Source of the DNA: Prunus persica
Lineage: Eukaryota > Streptophyta > Magnoliopsida > Rosales > Rosaceae
Assembly (NCBI RefSeq): GCF_000346465.2
Contig: NC_034014.1
Location: 21,896,522 to 21,960,521 of the forward strand
DNA: 64,000 nt
Direction of reading: 5' to 3'
Part shown: positions 46,679 through 57,718 of the stretch, piece after piece
Position numbering within the stretch: position 1 is the first letter of the stretch
Layout: every line of letters begins with the position of its first letter
Program-made: the position numbers and the translations under genes
Notes under the pieces: model-generated
What the model was told of the DNA's origin: nothing
The model's database searches: none
Seen by the model: only the letters and a program-made list of their open reading frames with translations

Positions 46679-49001
46679 TGACAGGACCCGATCCAAATTC
46701 CGCTTTGGAATCCGAGTCAGACCCTGTGCGTGTCCGACACCTGGCAAATGTCGGGCACAAATGACCTCTTTGCCCTTCTATACAAAAACACGATAAAATA
46801 ACAAGGTTGACTTCTACCGAAAAACCGGCAGAGTTTCCCTTGTAATTGGCTCAATACCAAAACATTTTCACCTGCCAACAAGTATACATATATACAACCA
46901 ACTGCCAGCATATGTTTATATACATTCCAACAGTTCAAAACTCAGTCTAGGGCAAAACATCAGAGCGACTACTAAATGTACAAAAGAGTGAATCTGTTTA
47001 CAAAAGAAAATCCTACATCAGAAGAAAGGCGCGGAAGATGGGAAGTGGCCCGGTGGTGGATTCCTGTGCACGTCTACTGCCTGGGGGCGCAAAACAACAA
47101 GAAGGGTGAGTGGACCCAAAAACAAAGCTTAGAAAATACCATATGAACATACTAACCCCACTGTAAAAACAGTTATACAAACTAGCTTATTTTCTTTATT
47201 TCTGAAATCAATGCATGTATATAACTATACATTTGAAAACACTTTAAAACTATCACCGAGGTGTACCCTATTTCCGTCAATTCCTTGGATCCGTCAATTC
47301 CTTGCATCACCATGGGTGACGCATACTCGCAGGTCTCAGTGACACGAGGTCAGTCTGAGCCGCAACTCGCAGGTCTCAGTGACACGAGGTCAGTCTGAGC
47401 CGCAGCTCGCAGGATTCAGGGAACCGTAGTCCACCTTTATCCGCATTACTCGCTCCACACGAGTTCGAGTACCAAGGAACTCATGGGGCAACTGTCAAGC
47501 ATGCTGATTAAACCGAAGGCAACAAATATAATCCGAAGGCAACATTTCATAACTGGGTACGAGGTGATTTAAGAAAATATAAAGTTTCTGAAGAAAATCT
47601 GTTAAATAATTAATTTTCTGTAACCTTTAAAATTCTGCTGCCATTTATCTGATAATTAACGAGAATATCTTTTCCTATATTCTTAAAAGGAAACTTCACT
47701 CGGCGGCATGTAACATAAAATATTTAACAGCATAAAACAGCTTATAACTGAAACTGAACTACTTAACTGAAACTGAACTGATTAAATTTATTTATAAAAA
47801 CAAAGAGTCCACTCACTGATAGTCCGAGTTAGCTGGACCTCTGGAAGGTCCCTCCTGCGGGTCAACTGGTGCCCGGGTGCCTGATTCAATGACCATAATA
47901 TTCTATTAATACAATATAGTATTAAATTTAAAACCCTACCCCCGGCTCCTAAAAGTACGTGCGTCAATTTAAAGTGATCCCTATGCCCATAACAGCTCTC
48001 CTTCCACGTGGGATAGTTTAGCGATATCTTGGGACTCAAAAAGCGCTAAAGTCCAAAGAGTCAATCCGGGACCCCACGGGTACAATATGATCCGGATGCC
48101 GCTAGAAGGTCCAATATATTTAGGACACATGTCCCGAGGGTATTGGTGTCAATCGGACGGTCGGATTAATCACGATCGTGAAATCGCATAATTTCTAAAC
48201 CCTAGCCCTAGGGTTCGCGATTTCGGAGTATCCGGGACTCCGATTCGCAATCCGTCGAATCCTACACGTTTCTAACATTATCTGGAACAACATATCTAAA
48301 ATTGATTACGATCCAACGGCTCAACAGTATGGAACCCGGTAATCGCACAATATGGAAAATCCGTTCAAGGCTCAAACGGTATCCAAATTGAGATCCGTGA
48401 ATTCCTATGCGCTCGTGACGACCTAAGGGTCACAAAACTGTACAAAATTACTTCACCACCCTCGCGCCACGAGCCCCAGCACGCGCGGGCAGATTTGGGT
48501 GTCTTAAGCGATTTCGGGTGGTCGAAAAATCTCGGAACCAGGACTCCAAACTCCTATCCTAGGTAAAACACCCCATTTGGAGTCACTTTTGTTCTTGGAC
48601 CTACCCCAAAAAGTGGCCGGAAATGGCCGAACACGGAGGCCGAAAGTCGGCCGAATTTCAATTTGAAAATCGAGTGATCTACAGCAAAAATTGATCGAAA
48701 CCCAGCCAACCAGCAGTTAGAACATGAAAAATAGCTAGAAATCGATACCTCACACGACTGATTTGGTGGCCGGATGAGGGAGAAACTGAGGTTGGAAAAT
48801 CTGCCAAAACTGCTGCGTTTTCCAGCAGTTTCCGGCGGCTCCAGACAGCAGCAGGGGCGGCGGACGGGCTGGGGTTGATGGCGGCGCGACGCCGGTCGTT
48901 TTGGCTCTGGTCTTGCTGCTTTGGATGGCCGGTGGTGGTGGCTCTAACAAGTGGAGGGCGACGGGAGGGAGAGAAAGAAAACAGAGAGGGAGGAGGGCTC
49001 G

Positions 49002-49041
<40 letters not shown>

Positions 49042-49325
49042 AAAAAGAGAAGCTGAGGTTTTTATAAAAATTCTGATTTTCCTATTTACTATGTTGCCCT
49101 TCGTGATCTTTTAATCGTATTTTCTTCGTTACAACTCCGATTCGAGCTTACTTCGTGTCTATGAACTCGTATCGTCGTGCTCTACACAACGGTGTATGTG
49201 GAATTATCAAATTCCTTTTCGGTCAAAAAGTCAAGGTTGAGTTCATAAGTGAGTCAAAGGGCAAAATTGTCTTTCCGCATAATAAATTACTAATTACATG
49301 TGAATTTTAGGTTTGGGTCTTTACA
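46679..49325. mobile_element. Solo LTR, 2647 bp, TSD AATAT
   Basis: The element starts TGACAGGACCCG, ends GGGTCTTTACA and is bounded by a perfect 5-bp duplication AATAT (46674-46678 and 49326-49330). The start sequence does not recur inside, so there is one LTR only, and no gag/pol is present. It contains a duplicated 40-bp unit at about 47325-47405 and a GA repeat at about 49003-49036. Its size and ends suggest a Ty3/gypsy chromovirus-type family, which is an inference. It split the palindrome array, which is therefore older. Confidence 0.88.
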
Positions 49326-49795
49326 AATATACACAAAATTCACGTATTATACACATAATTGTCACATATTATTGAATACAAATAATATGTATTAAAAAAT
49401 TTAAATAAATAATATTAAAATATTATATAATGGCTGACCTTTTAAGTTGTAATTTGACAAAATTTTGCCTAATAAAGCATGTACATATTTTATTAGTATA
49501 GCCACGCGGCTATACCAAATTAATATCTATAAAGTATAAACTAATGCAACTAGGAGAGTCCTTTTTTATAATTATTTTTATTAAGCGTATAGGCACGAGG
49601 CTATACTAAAGTTTTTTATAAAAAAATGGTATAGCCAGTTGGCTATACGAGGTTTTCTAATTTTTTTTTGATAAAAAATAGTATAACCGCGCTGCTATAC
49701 ACGATTTTTTCCAATTTTTTTTTAAAAAATAGTATAGCGGATGGCTATACTCGGTTTTTAGAACTTTTTTATAAAGAAATAGTATAGCTGCGAGA
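49326..49795. repeat. Palindrome array, right part
   Basis: The array continues with the module ending TAATATCTATAAAGTATAAAC and palindrome units near 49498, 49577, 49628, 49680, 49730 and a half-unit near 49780. The module matches those at about 44280-44490 and 46190-46440. The array stops about 240 bp before the TATA box of the short PCK gene. Confidence 0.88.
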
Positions 49796-50203
49796 GGCCA
49801 AGAATAAATCAAAGAAGAATTTTAGGATGAAGAAGATGAGAGCAATTATCTGGCATTGAGTTTAATCTTAGGCTATTATTAGAAAACTAAATTTGGGGTG
49901 CCATGATCCAAGAGCAATGGAACTCTCTTCACGTGTCATTCAAGACACCATGCAATTCACCTTCTCCACATATTTTATCCATTTCATTTTTTACCTCAAT
50001 TTAATCTTTGACCATAATTTCGCATGCATGAGCCACTATAAAAGGTGAAAGACAATACGCACAAATTTCCCAGCTTAATTAATCGTACGTTCAATCTCTC
50101 GAATAAAAAAAATGGAAATAAAAGGAGATTGAACGCCCTGTCAAACCAAAAACTATCTTTTGCTGCTCTTTGTGCTCTTCATTTTAAGATACCCACCAAG
50201 AAA
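49796..50203 (+). promoter_or_regulatory. Promoter and leader of the short PCK gene
   Basis: A good TATA box (CTATAAAAGG, about 50036-50045) places transcription start near 50070. The leader has a small upstream ORF (ATGGAAATAAAAGGAGATTGA at about 50112, six codons). Repeat array DNA ends near 49795, so the unique promoter is only about 240 bp. Confidence 0.6.
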
Positions 50204-53200
50204 ATGGCTTTCGGTGAGACTGAGACCCAACCACAGACACAGACACCCGAGGTTGGTTCATTTTTATTTATTTTTATACATATTAGTTTTGGCTTCAAAT
50301 ACTGACTAGAGAAAATGGATCAAATTAAGGTCGTTCAGGCTAAGAAGTATGACCAGAACGATGTTGATAAAGTGTCACATTTCACCCCCACTATTTGCGT
50401 CAGTGACAGCGCCTTAAAGTTCACCAACGTCCTCTACAACCTTACTCCTGCTGGTAAAACCTTTTCTTCTGTCTGTAGTAATACTAAGAGCTGTGTTACG
50501 GTCAGTCGCCTATAATGTCTAATAGTTAGTAATCGTGAGACACATATTCGATCAATGATCTGCATGTAGACCACTGACCTTAGCGAAACCCGTAATACTA
50601 AACATTTTGCATCATTGTTTGTTGGAACTTTGGATATGTTTTTTGGCAAAAAATAAAAAGCGTGGGGGAATTGAAGTATGGATTGTATGTGGCGCAGAGC
50701 TGTATGAGCATGCTGTCAAGTACGAGAAGGGGTCGTTCATCACGTCCACCGGCGCATTAGCAACTCGATCGGGAGCCAAGACTGGTCGGTCTCCAAGAGA
50801 TAAGCGTGTTGTCAAGGACGCTACTACTCAGGATGATCTTTGGTGGGGAAAGTAAGTGCCTCATTTTCAATTTTTTTTTACTTATATATTTTTTCTGAAA
50901 TAAATGATGTCAATATTTGATTATTGACGTTGGTATTGTCTTTCACCTGTAGGGGTTCCCCCAACATCGAAATGGACGAGCACACGTTCATGATTAACAG
51001 GGAAAGAGCTGTAGATTACTTAAATTGTTTAGACAAGGTAATTTTTTTCATCTCATTTCATTAAATTTCCATATATAGTTATGGCTGTAGAATAATAATA
51101 ATGGTCTTGAATGTTTGATTTACAGATCTTTGTGAATGACCAATTTCTGAACTGGGATTCAGAAAACAAAATTAAAGTGAGGATTGTCTCTGCTAGGGCT
51201 TACCACTCACTGTTCATGCACAACATGTAAGTACAACATAATTAAGAACTGGGCTGAATTATCCTCCGATTTGCATTTTCCTCCTTGAATTCCAATAAGA
51301 CTACAACGTCGATGTTCACTCAGGTGCATCCGACCCACTGAAGAAGAGCTGGAGAATTTCGGCACTCCGGACTTCACTATCTACAATGCTGGCAAGTTCC
51401 CCTGCAACCGTTACACACACTACATGACATCCTCTACTAGCGTTGATCTCCATATTGCTAGGAAGGAGATGGTCATTCTTGGAACCATGTATGCCGGTGA
51501 AATGAAGAAGGGCCTCTTCAGTGTCATGCATTATCTCATGCCCAAGCGCCAAATCCTCTCCCTCCACTCTGGCTGCAATATGGGGAAGAGTGGAGATGTT
51601 GCCCTCTTCTTTGGTTTGTCAGGTAAATACTATCGACTCATCATCATAGAGCGCGTGTGCGGAGAGGCTAGTTAGGTTCTGATCAAATGCTCATTCGCGT
51701 TTTTCCTTTTTTATGATTAGGTACCGGTAAGACAACCCTTTCCACTGATCACAACAGGTACTTGATCGGAGATGATGAGCACTGCTGGAGCGACAAAGGT
51801 GTGTCGAACATCGAAGGTGGTTGCTATGCCAAGTGCATTGACCTTTCCAGGGAGAAGGAGCCTGACATTTGGAACGCCATCAAGTTTGGCGCTGGTAATA
51901 TATCATTTCCATTTCTTGTGATTTTTCAATCAATTTTTTTCCAACCAATGCCACGCCACCACAAAAATGATTGAATTTGATTTGATCCTTATTGCCAGTG
52001 CTGGAAAATGTTGTGTTCGATGATTATACCCGACTGGTGAACTATGCAGACAAATCTGTTACAGGTAAATATCAGAGGGAAGAAGAAAACAGAGAAAAGA
52101 TGAACTTATAAACTTATATATGCTAACTTCACTCAAGCAAAATATTATTTTTGGTTGTGGTTGCAGAGAACACTCGTGCAGCCTACCCCATCGAATTCAT
52201 CCCCAACGCACTGATCCCATGTGTTGGCCCCCACCCTAAGAATGTCATTCTTCTGGCATGTGATGCATTTGGTGTGCTCCCACCTGTGAGCAAGCTGAAC
52301 CTGGCACAGACCATGTACCACTTCATCAGTGGCTACACTGCCCTGGTAAATATTCCACTATTAGGTCCCGTTTGGATCCCATAAAGGATTAGATGGGAAA
52401 GTAAGGATTTGAAACGAAATCATTTTCCATATCTTTTCACACGGGATGAGAAATAGAAGAGTACTTTCCCATCTGCTTATGAATTGGTTAGCAAATCAAA
52501 ATATTGAGCTTGTCTTACATCTTTGACTGAACCCACCATTGAAAATGTTCAGGTTGCTGGAACTGAAGATGGTATCAAGGAGCCAACGGCAACATTCTCA
52601 GCCTGCTTTGGTGCAGCATTTCTAATGCTGCATCCTACCAAGTATGCAGCAATGTTGGCTGAGAAGATGCAGACGCATGGTGCAACTGGATGGCTGGTGA
52701 ACACTGGCTGGTCTGGTGGAAGGTATGAAAATTCAAAACATCATCATAAGTTCATAACATTAGAACCCTAAAAACGTTTATCCATTTTTTTATTTTGCAA
52801 GAAAATCTGAACCAAATTATGTTTCTCTCTTGCAGCTATGGATCCGGAAGCCGCATCAAGCTAGCCTACACAAGGAAAATCATTGATGCCATCCACTCCG
52901 GCAGCCTCTTGAAGACAGAGTATAAGAAGACCAAAGTGTTTGGACTTGAGATTCCTAGTGAGGTTGAGGAAGTGCCCTCAGAAATACTTGATCCTGTGAA
53001 CACTGTAAGTCGGGCTTTCTCTGTACTATATCTATCTGCTTAGTTTTTCTTTTTCTCAGCCTTTCTAATGTGATTTGGTATTTTATTTTAATTTTGGTGT
53101 TCCAGTGGTCAGACAAGAATGCATACAATGAGACACTGATGAAGTTGGCTGGCCTGTTCAAGAACAACTTTGAGACCTTCACAAATTACCAGATTGGCGA

Positions 53201-53249
53201 GGACAACAAGCTGACTGAGGAGATACTTGCAGCTGGTCCCCACTGCTGA
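50204..53249 (+). CDS. PCK: Phosphoenolpyruvate carboxykinase (ATP), N-terminally short paralogue
   Basis: Eleven exons match exons 2-12 of the first PCK: 50315-50453, 50698-50851, 50953-51037, 51126-51226, 51324-51622, 51721-51894, 51999-52064, 52167-52345, 52553-52722, 52836-53004, 53106-53249. From the ATG at 50315 they give 559 aa. An upstream ATG at 50204 (MAFGETETQ...) could add a short exon: donor CCGAG|GTTGGT with acceptor CTAGAG gives 576 aa, and donor TTCG|GTGAGA with acceptor GACTAG gives 564 aa. Either way the roughly 115-residue plant N-terminal extension is absent. [32 protein letters not shown] and NTGWSGG are intact, so catalysis is plausible. Several usually constant residues differ from the first copy (DEHTREVDY to [15 protein letters not shown] to NALIPC, IKLPYT to IKLAYT, YKIGKDN to YQIGEDN). 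No stop or frameshift interrupts it, so I call it a gene and not a pseudogene. Confidence 0.9.
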
Positions 53250-53528
53250 GACTGGACAGAGATTTAAGAATATCATCCAATTTTGTCAAATGGGTTTCGG
53301 GATATATGGTTGATGGGTTGTACTTACGTTGACCTTGTGTCAAATTTCATAGATGTCAATTACCACTGCTGATAATCAATTGTGACATGGTTTTTCGAAA
53401 ATAAATAAATCATAAGATGGACTAAAATACTCAGACAAACAACCAACAATTATGTCGTCAAATGAATTGTCTTATGACCATTAGTTTAATTTAAATTACC
53501 AATCTAACAGTAAACAAACATTGACACT

Positions 53529-56289
53529 TCAGGGAATAAGTTTCCAAGCATGATCCATAACTTCGCTATTTATGAAGGGACGCAAAGACCACATCAGGCA
53601 GTAGCTCTCTAACTCTCCTGAAGATGACTTAGCATTCAGAGCAGAAACAACCCTTTCCTGCAACACGTTTTGACATAGGATTTTCTAAAGTTTACACCAA
53701 AGTGTTCAAAATGATAGGAAAGGAGACAGAAAGCTTTAATACCTGCATCATGTAGTCTTGCTTGACCATACTGTAAATGATCCCCATACACTCAGCATAA
53801 TCGGTAACTTCATTTCTTTTGGGACGGGATGAAGCAATTTCCTCCTATGAAGAAGTTAGGTGTCAGTTGTCTGGGGTTTTAAATATTATCATCAACCACA
53901 AGAAATCAGAATTAAGAATTGGTGTAAGAATTTTTCGGAGAAATATACAATTTTGAACTAGTTATGAACTACAAAGTTCAGCCAAACATCTTAGAACTGA
54001 AAATATATAACTCCCTCTATCCCAAATAATTTTGCCCCTTTCTTAATTTTCAACATTTTAAGGAGACAGAAATATTGCATTCACAACTTCTAATCTAATC
54101 TCTTTTTCCTATTTTACAAACACTTCAAACTTGATCAGAAAATGAAAGGACATTGGGATAGGAAAGCGTTTCAAGAAAACTATAAAGAAAGGAAGACAAT
54201 TATTCTGGATGCAAAGTATATGATAAATGGGCATACAGTACAAATAATTTTTGTAGTTATTGAAGATGTTTGAATGATGGCTGACCAAACTTCGGCCAAA
54301 ATTCTGCTGATTATACCAGGGCAAGGAGATTTTCAACAGGCAGGCTCGTCATGCAGCCAAGCAGCTTGTAGGGATGTACATACACTCTGAGGTTACCAAT
54401 ATAATGCACCATATAAAGAGATATGATGCCAAACTAGTCATATATTGGGGTGGAACCATGCATGTTTCAACTTTTTTTATGGGGAACAAAACTTTCACTA
54501 ATTAGAAACAAAAAAGTTCAAAATTAGTGAATAAGGAGTCCACTTCTATAACAAAACTATAGAAGAAACCTAAAAATAATCTCTAGACTACGAGAGATAC
54601 CACATAACAGCTGCTCAATAGCAGTAAAGATTGCCGAAAATTTAAAATAACCACTTTCCAATCTAATAAAATAATAAACAAAAACAGGACAACTCCCTAC
54701 ATTCTGAAGCTACAGAGAGGCATTCATGTTTCAACTAAACTTTAATCAAATCCAAGCATTTTATCCGATTAACTTATATTCCAATTAGTGCTAGATACAA
54801 GTGTGATTGTGTCTGTACTTATATGGTTACAATAACTACTGAACTCAGGGGGTGTGAGGGGGGAAGGACCAAACAAAAATGACGAAAAAAGAGGAAAGAA
54901 GACTACCTTGTCATCAGTACTTGCTTCTTCATTCAGCCTGTCAGCAAAACTGTCGTCCTGGAAAGGGGACAAATTTTCCATTGCACCATTTACATCCTCC
55001 ACGAGGCATTCAAGTTCATTAAGTACGCTTTTGCCTGCAACACTCATTACATGTTTAAATTAAATCTCAGAAGCACATGAAGTGTTACATAAACAAAGTA
55101 TCAGCATTGCAACAACTATCAAACACACCAGATAAGAAATAACTAATAATACAAACAGATTAAGTAGCTTATCGAAGTAAAGGCATAACCACTTCACTTG
55201 CCATTTTGACAATATTACTTTGTCATATATGATTGAAGAAACAAATAATTACAACTTTGAAAAGAGATGTTACCTTTGCTTAAATGGTCACGGAGTCCAA
55301 GTTGGCATGCATGCACTTCTATACGCAAAATTCCCCATGTATAAAAAAAAATACATCACGTTCAGAACAGTAAAATATCAGAAAACAAAGGAAAGGAAAA
55401 AAGAGAGGATAATACGTGCAAATTCAGTCCCAAGAGCAACAACAACAAGGCAATCATCAGATATACCCAATATTACGAACAATACAAATATCAGACAGCT
55501 ATAGGAAACAAGTGCCCCAAAGGAAATCATTACAGAATGACACTACAGTTGGAAAAGGGAGCAAAAGTACAAACGGTGACATGTAACAGATGGCCAAAAA
55601 ACTCAAGGAAAATGAAGATCAAATGAAGATAAAGAAAAGATTAAAACTCATTCCAATTATTTCAAGTAAATTTTATAAAGAACAGCTTTAAAATAGAACT
55701 CAGTATAAATTTCAAAAATCATACAACTTAGTTGATAATAAAGGTGATATGGGCCTGAGAGGGCCTAAATTATCTAACCAAGAATCCAAAGACAGAAAGC
55801 AATTGCACTTACACTTGTTTGTATTTTGCACGCCATCGTCACTGTTGATGCATCCAGCTTCAATATATGACTTAACTCTCTGTGTTTCATTAGCTCGGAT
55901 TATGTTTTTAACCAACTCAGATGTCTTCTCTACCGGAGGCCGCCTAAGAAACTCTAGAAAAGAAGAATATAACTGAGGAACATGGGAAATAATTGTAACT
56001 TAGTGCAGATAACAACCCAGACCACTTACCCAGCCCCTGCTGAAAGCCAGTGAGTAATATGCTTCCCAGATTCACTAAATCATCAAACTTGGCCACCCTG
56101 CCACAACGATGAAGTTAAAGAGATTACCCAAATGAAAAAAAAGAAGTACAAAACACCACCGTGTTCATAGCAAGTGAATTTATGCTAGTAAAGCTCAAAA
56201 CACACACACAGAGACAGAGGTAAAGACTACCTGGCCATGAAATCCTTGAACAAGTTGAAAACTTGGTCTTCTATTTCAGAATTCAACAT
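53529..56289 (-). CDS. Plant-conserved protein of unknown function (DUF7795-like), 222 aa
   Basis: Seven exons on the minus strand join in frame: 56231-56289, 56030-56097, 55813-55953, 55274-55315, 54907-55034, 53743-53844, 53529-53657. All introns are GT-AG. The product starts MLNSEIEDQVFNLFKDFMAR, continues VAKFDDLVNLGS, GFQQGLEFLRRPPVEKTSELV, RVKSYIEAGCINSDDGVQ and KSVLNELECLVEDV, and ends LRPFINSEVMDHAWKLIP. I recognise this as a widespread plant protein with no known role; the DUF7795 label is from memory. It is all-helical in appearance with no signal peptide or membrane segment. Exon 4 (42 bp, LHACQLGLRDHLSK) is a microexon whose acceptor GAAG is weak but restores the expected sequence. 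It converges on the short PCK gene with only 279 bp between the stop codons. Intron 5 holds a Stowaway-like relic. Confidence 0.85.
54011..54218. mobile_element. Stowaway-like MITE relic in an intron
   Basis: The left end CTCCCTCTATCCCAAATAAT is the typical Stowaway TIR (CTCCCTCCGTCCCAAAATAA in many plants). The inverted right end retains CATCCAGAATAATTGTC. TA dinucleotides flank both ends. No ORF. Confidence 0.6.
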
Positions 56290-56463
56290 AGCGAAGAACT
56301 GGAAAAATAAGAACAAGCGAAGAAGGAAGAAGTAGAGACCTACATGGAACCGAAGAATAAATTGAAGAACTGAAGAAGCAGAGAAGGAGAACATCAGGTG
56401 AGGCTGGGCCGCTAGGGTAAATAGGGAAAATATGAATTTTTGAAGATATTTTATTTTTTGCAT

Positions 56464-57120
56464 TTGGGCTCAGTTAGGGCTACCTATAGTTGGGCCTAGA
56501 TGCTGTGTGGGTTTCTGAGAAAAGTAGATTTTAGTCTTTCATAATTTATTTGATAAGGAATTGTCCGGATAAAAAAACACTCCTAGAGCCTTTTTCACTT
56601 TGACGGGGGAGGAAGCCCCCCCTTCCCCCCCTCCCCTCTTCTCTTCCCCCTTTCACCTCTTCCCCTATTTTCAGAGATAAAAGGTTTTCCCTATTTATCT
56701 TAGTTTTGTTATGATTTTCATCCAACCATTATAAGCTGCTGCGGCTCAGTTTGCACCTATTCTTTTGTGAGAGTTTTTCATCTCTCTTTTGTGAGAGCTT
56801 TTCATCTTTTCTTTGTGAGAGTTTTATTTGTATTGTTATGACTTGGTTTTTTCAAGTTTTATTTCTTTTTTATTTTTCTAAGTTTCTAATCTTAGTTGGG
56901 ATGCCTATGCCAGAGTTTCTTCGATCCTGCCTGATCGTTAGTGGAGACACACCATATTGTCTTAATTTTGATATTAGACCGCTTCGTTATTGTAATGGCC
57001 CTTTTGTGGCTAGTTTGTATTAGCCCTTTGTGGCTAATGATCTTTTTAGCTAAATTATGAATGCAATCATATATTATTTTAAAGGAATTGTCCGGATATT
57101 TTCTTTTTTATTGATCTTAT
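56464..57120. other. Intergenic, upstream of the unknown-function gene
   Basis: AT-rich with a C-rich tract (about 56617-56660) and three GTGAGAG...TTTTCATC repeats (about 56765-56825). No gene recognised. The minus-strand promoter of 53529-56289 should lie in or next to its left part. Confidence 0.45.
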
Positions 57121-57710
57121 TAGGGGTGGGCACGGTTCGGTTTGGACCGGTTTTTGCCTCAAAATTAGAACCGATCCGGTACTATTCATTCGGTTTGGTT
57201 CGGTTCGATTTTAATAAAAAAAATTTCAAAAACTGTCCGGTTTGGTTTGAACCGATTTCGGTCCGGTTCCGGTTCCGGTTCGGTTTTGAACCGGATTATA
57301 AAAATTATTTTTTTAAATTATTTTTTAATACAATTCTCAACTGAAATATTATTTTTTTACTTGAAAATTAACAAATTACTCAATTTCATATAAAAAATAA
57401 ATATTAAAGTAAGAAAAGAGAGATATTTTGACATTGAACTTGGATAAATATTAGGTTTTTTTTAGTGAAATTAAAAATATAGCATTAAATATAAATATAT
57501 ATTGAAATTATATATTTTTTTAGTTTCACCGGTTCGGTTCGGCCTGGTTTGGTTTTTGAAGACATGGAACCGGATCCGGAACCGGTCCAAACCGGTCCGG
57601 TTCGGTTTTTGACCGGTTTTTGACTTTTTGGTCAACTCAATTTTTTTTCGATTTGGTTCGGTACGGTTCGGCTCGGATTTCCGGTTCGCCGGTTTGAGTG
57701 CCCACCCCTA
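57121..57710. mobile_element. hAT-type non-autonomous element, 590 bp, TSD GATCTTAT
   Basis: The ends TAGGGGTGGGCAC and GTGCCCACCCCTA are perfect inverted repeats, flanked by a perfect 8-bp duplication GATCTTAT (57113-57120 and 57711-57718). Both arms are full of GGTTCGGTT / CCGGTTC motifs around an AT-rich centre. An 8-bp TSD with short TIRs indicates the hAT superfamily. No transposase. A degenerate relative is at 9071-10155. Confidence 0.92.
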
Positions 57711-57718
57711 GATCTTAT

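Noticed and set aside
41192..49795. CRISPR-like array
   Set aside because: Regular spacing is superficial. The spacers are low-complexity T/A runs and not unique sequence, the repeat is a decayed palindrome, and the genome is a plant's.
50204..53249. PCK pseudogene
   Set aside because: All eleven exons splice in frame with no stop, catalytic motifs are intact and a TATA box is present.
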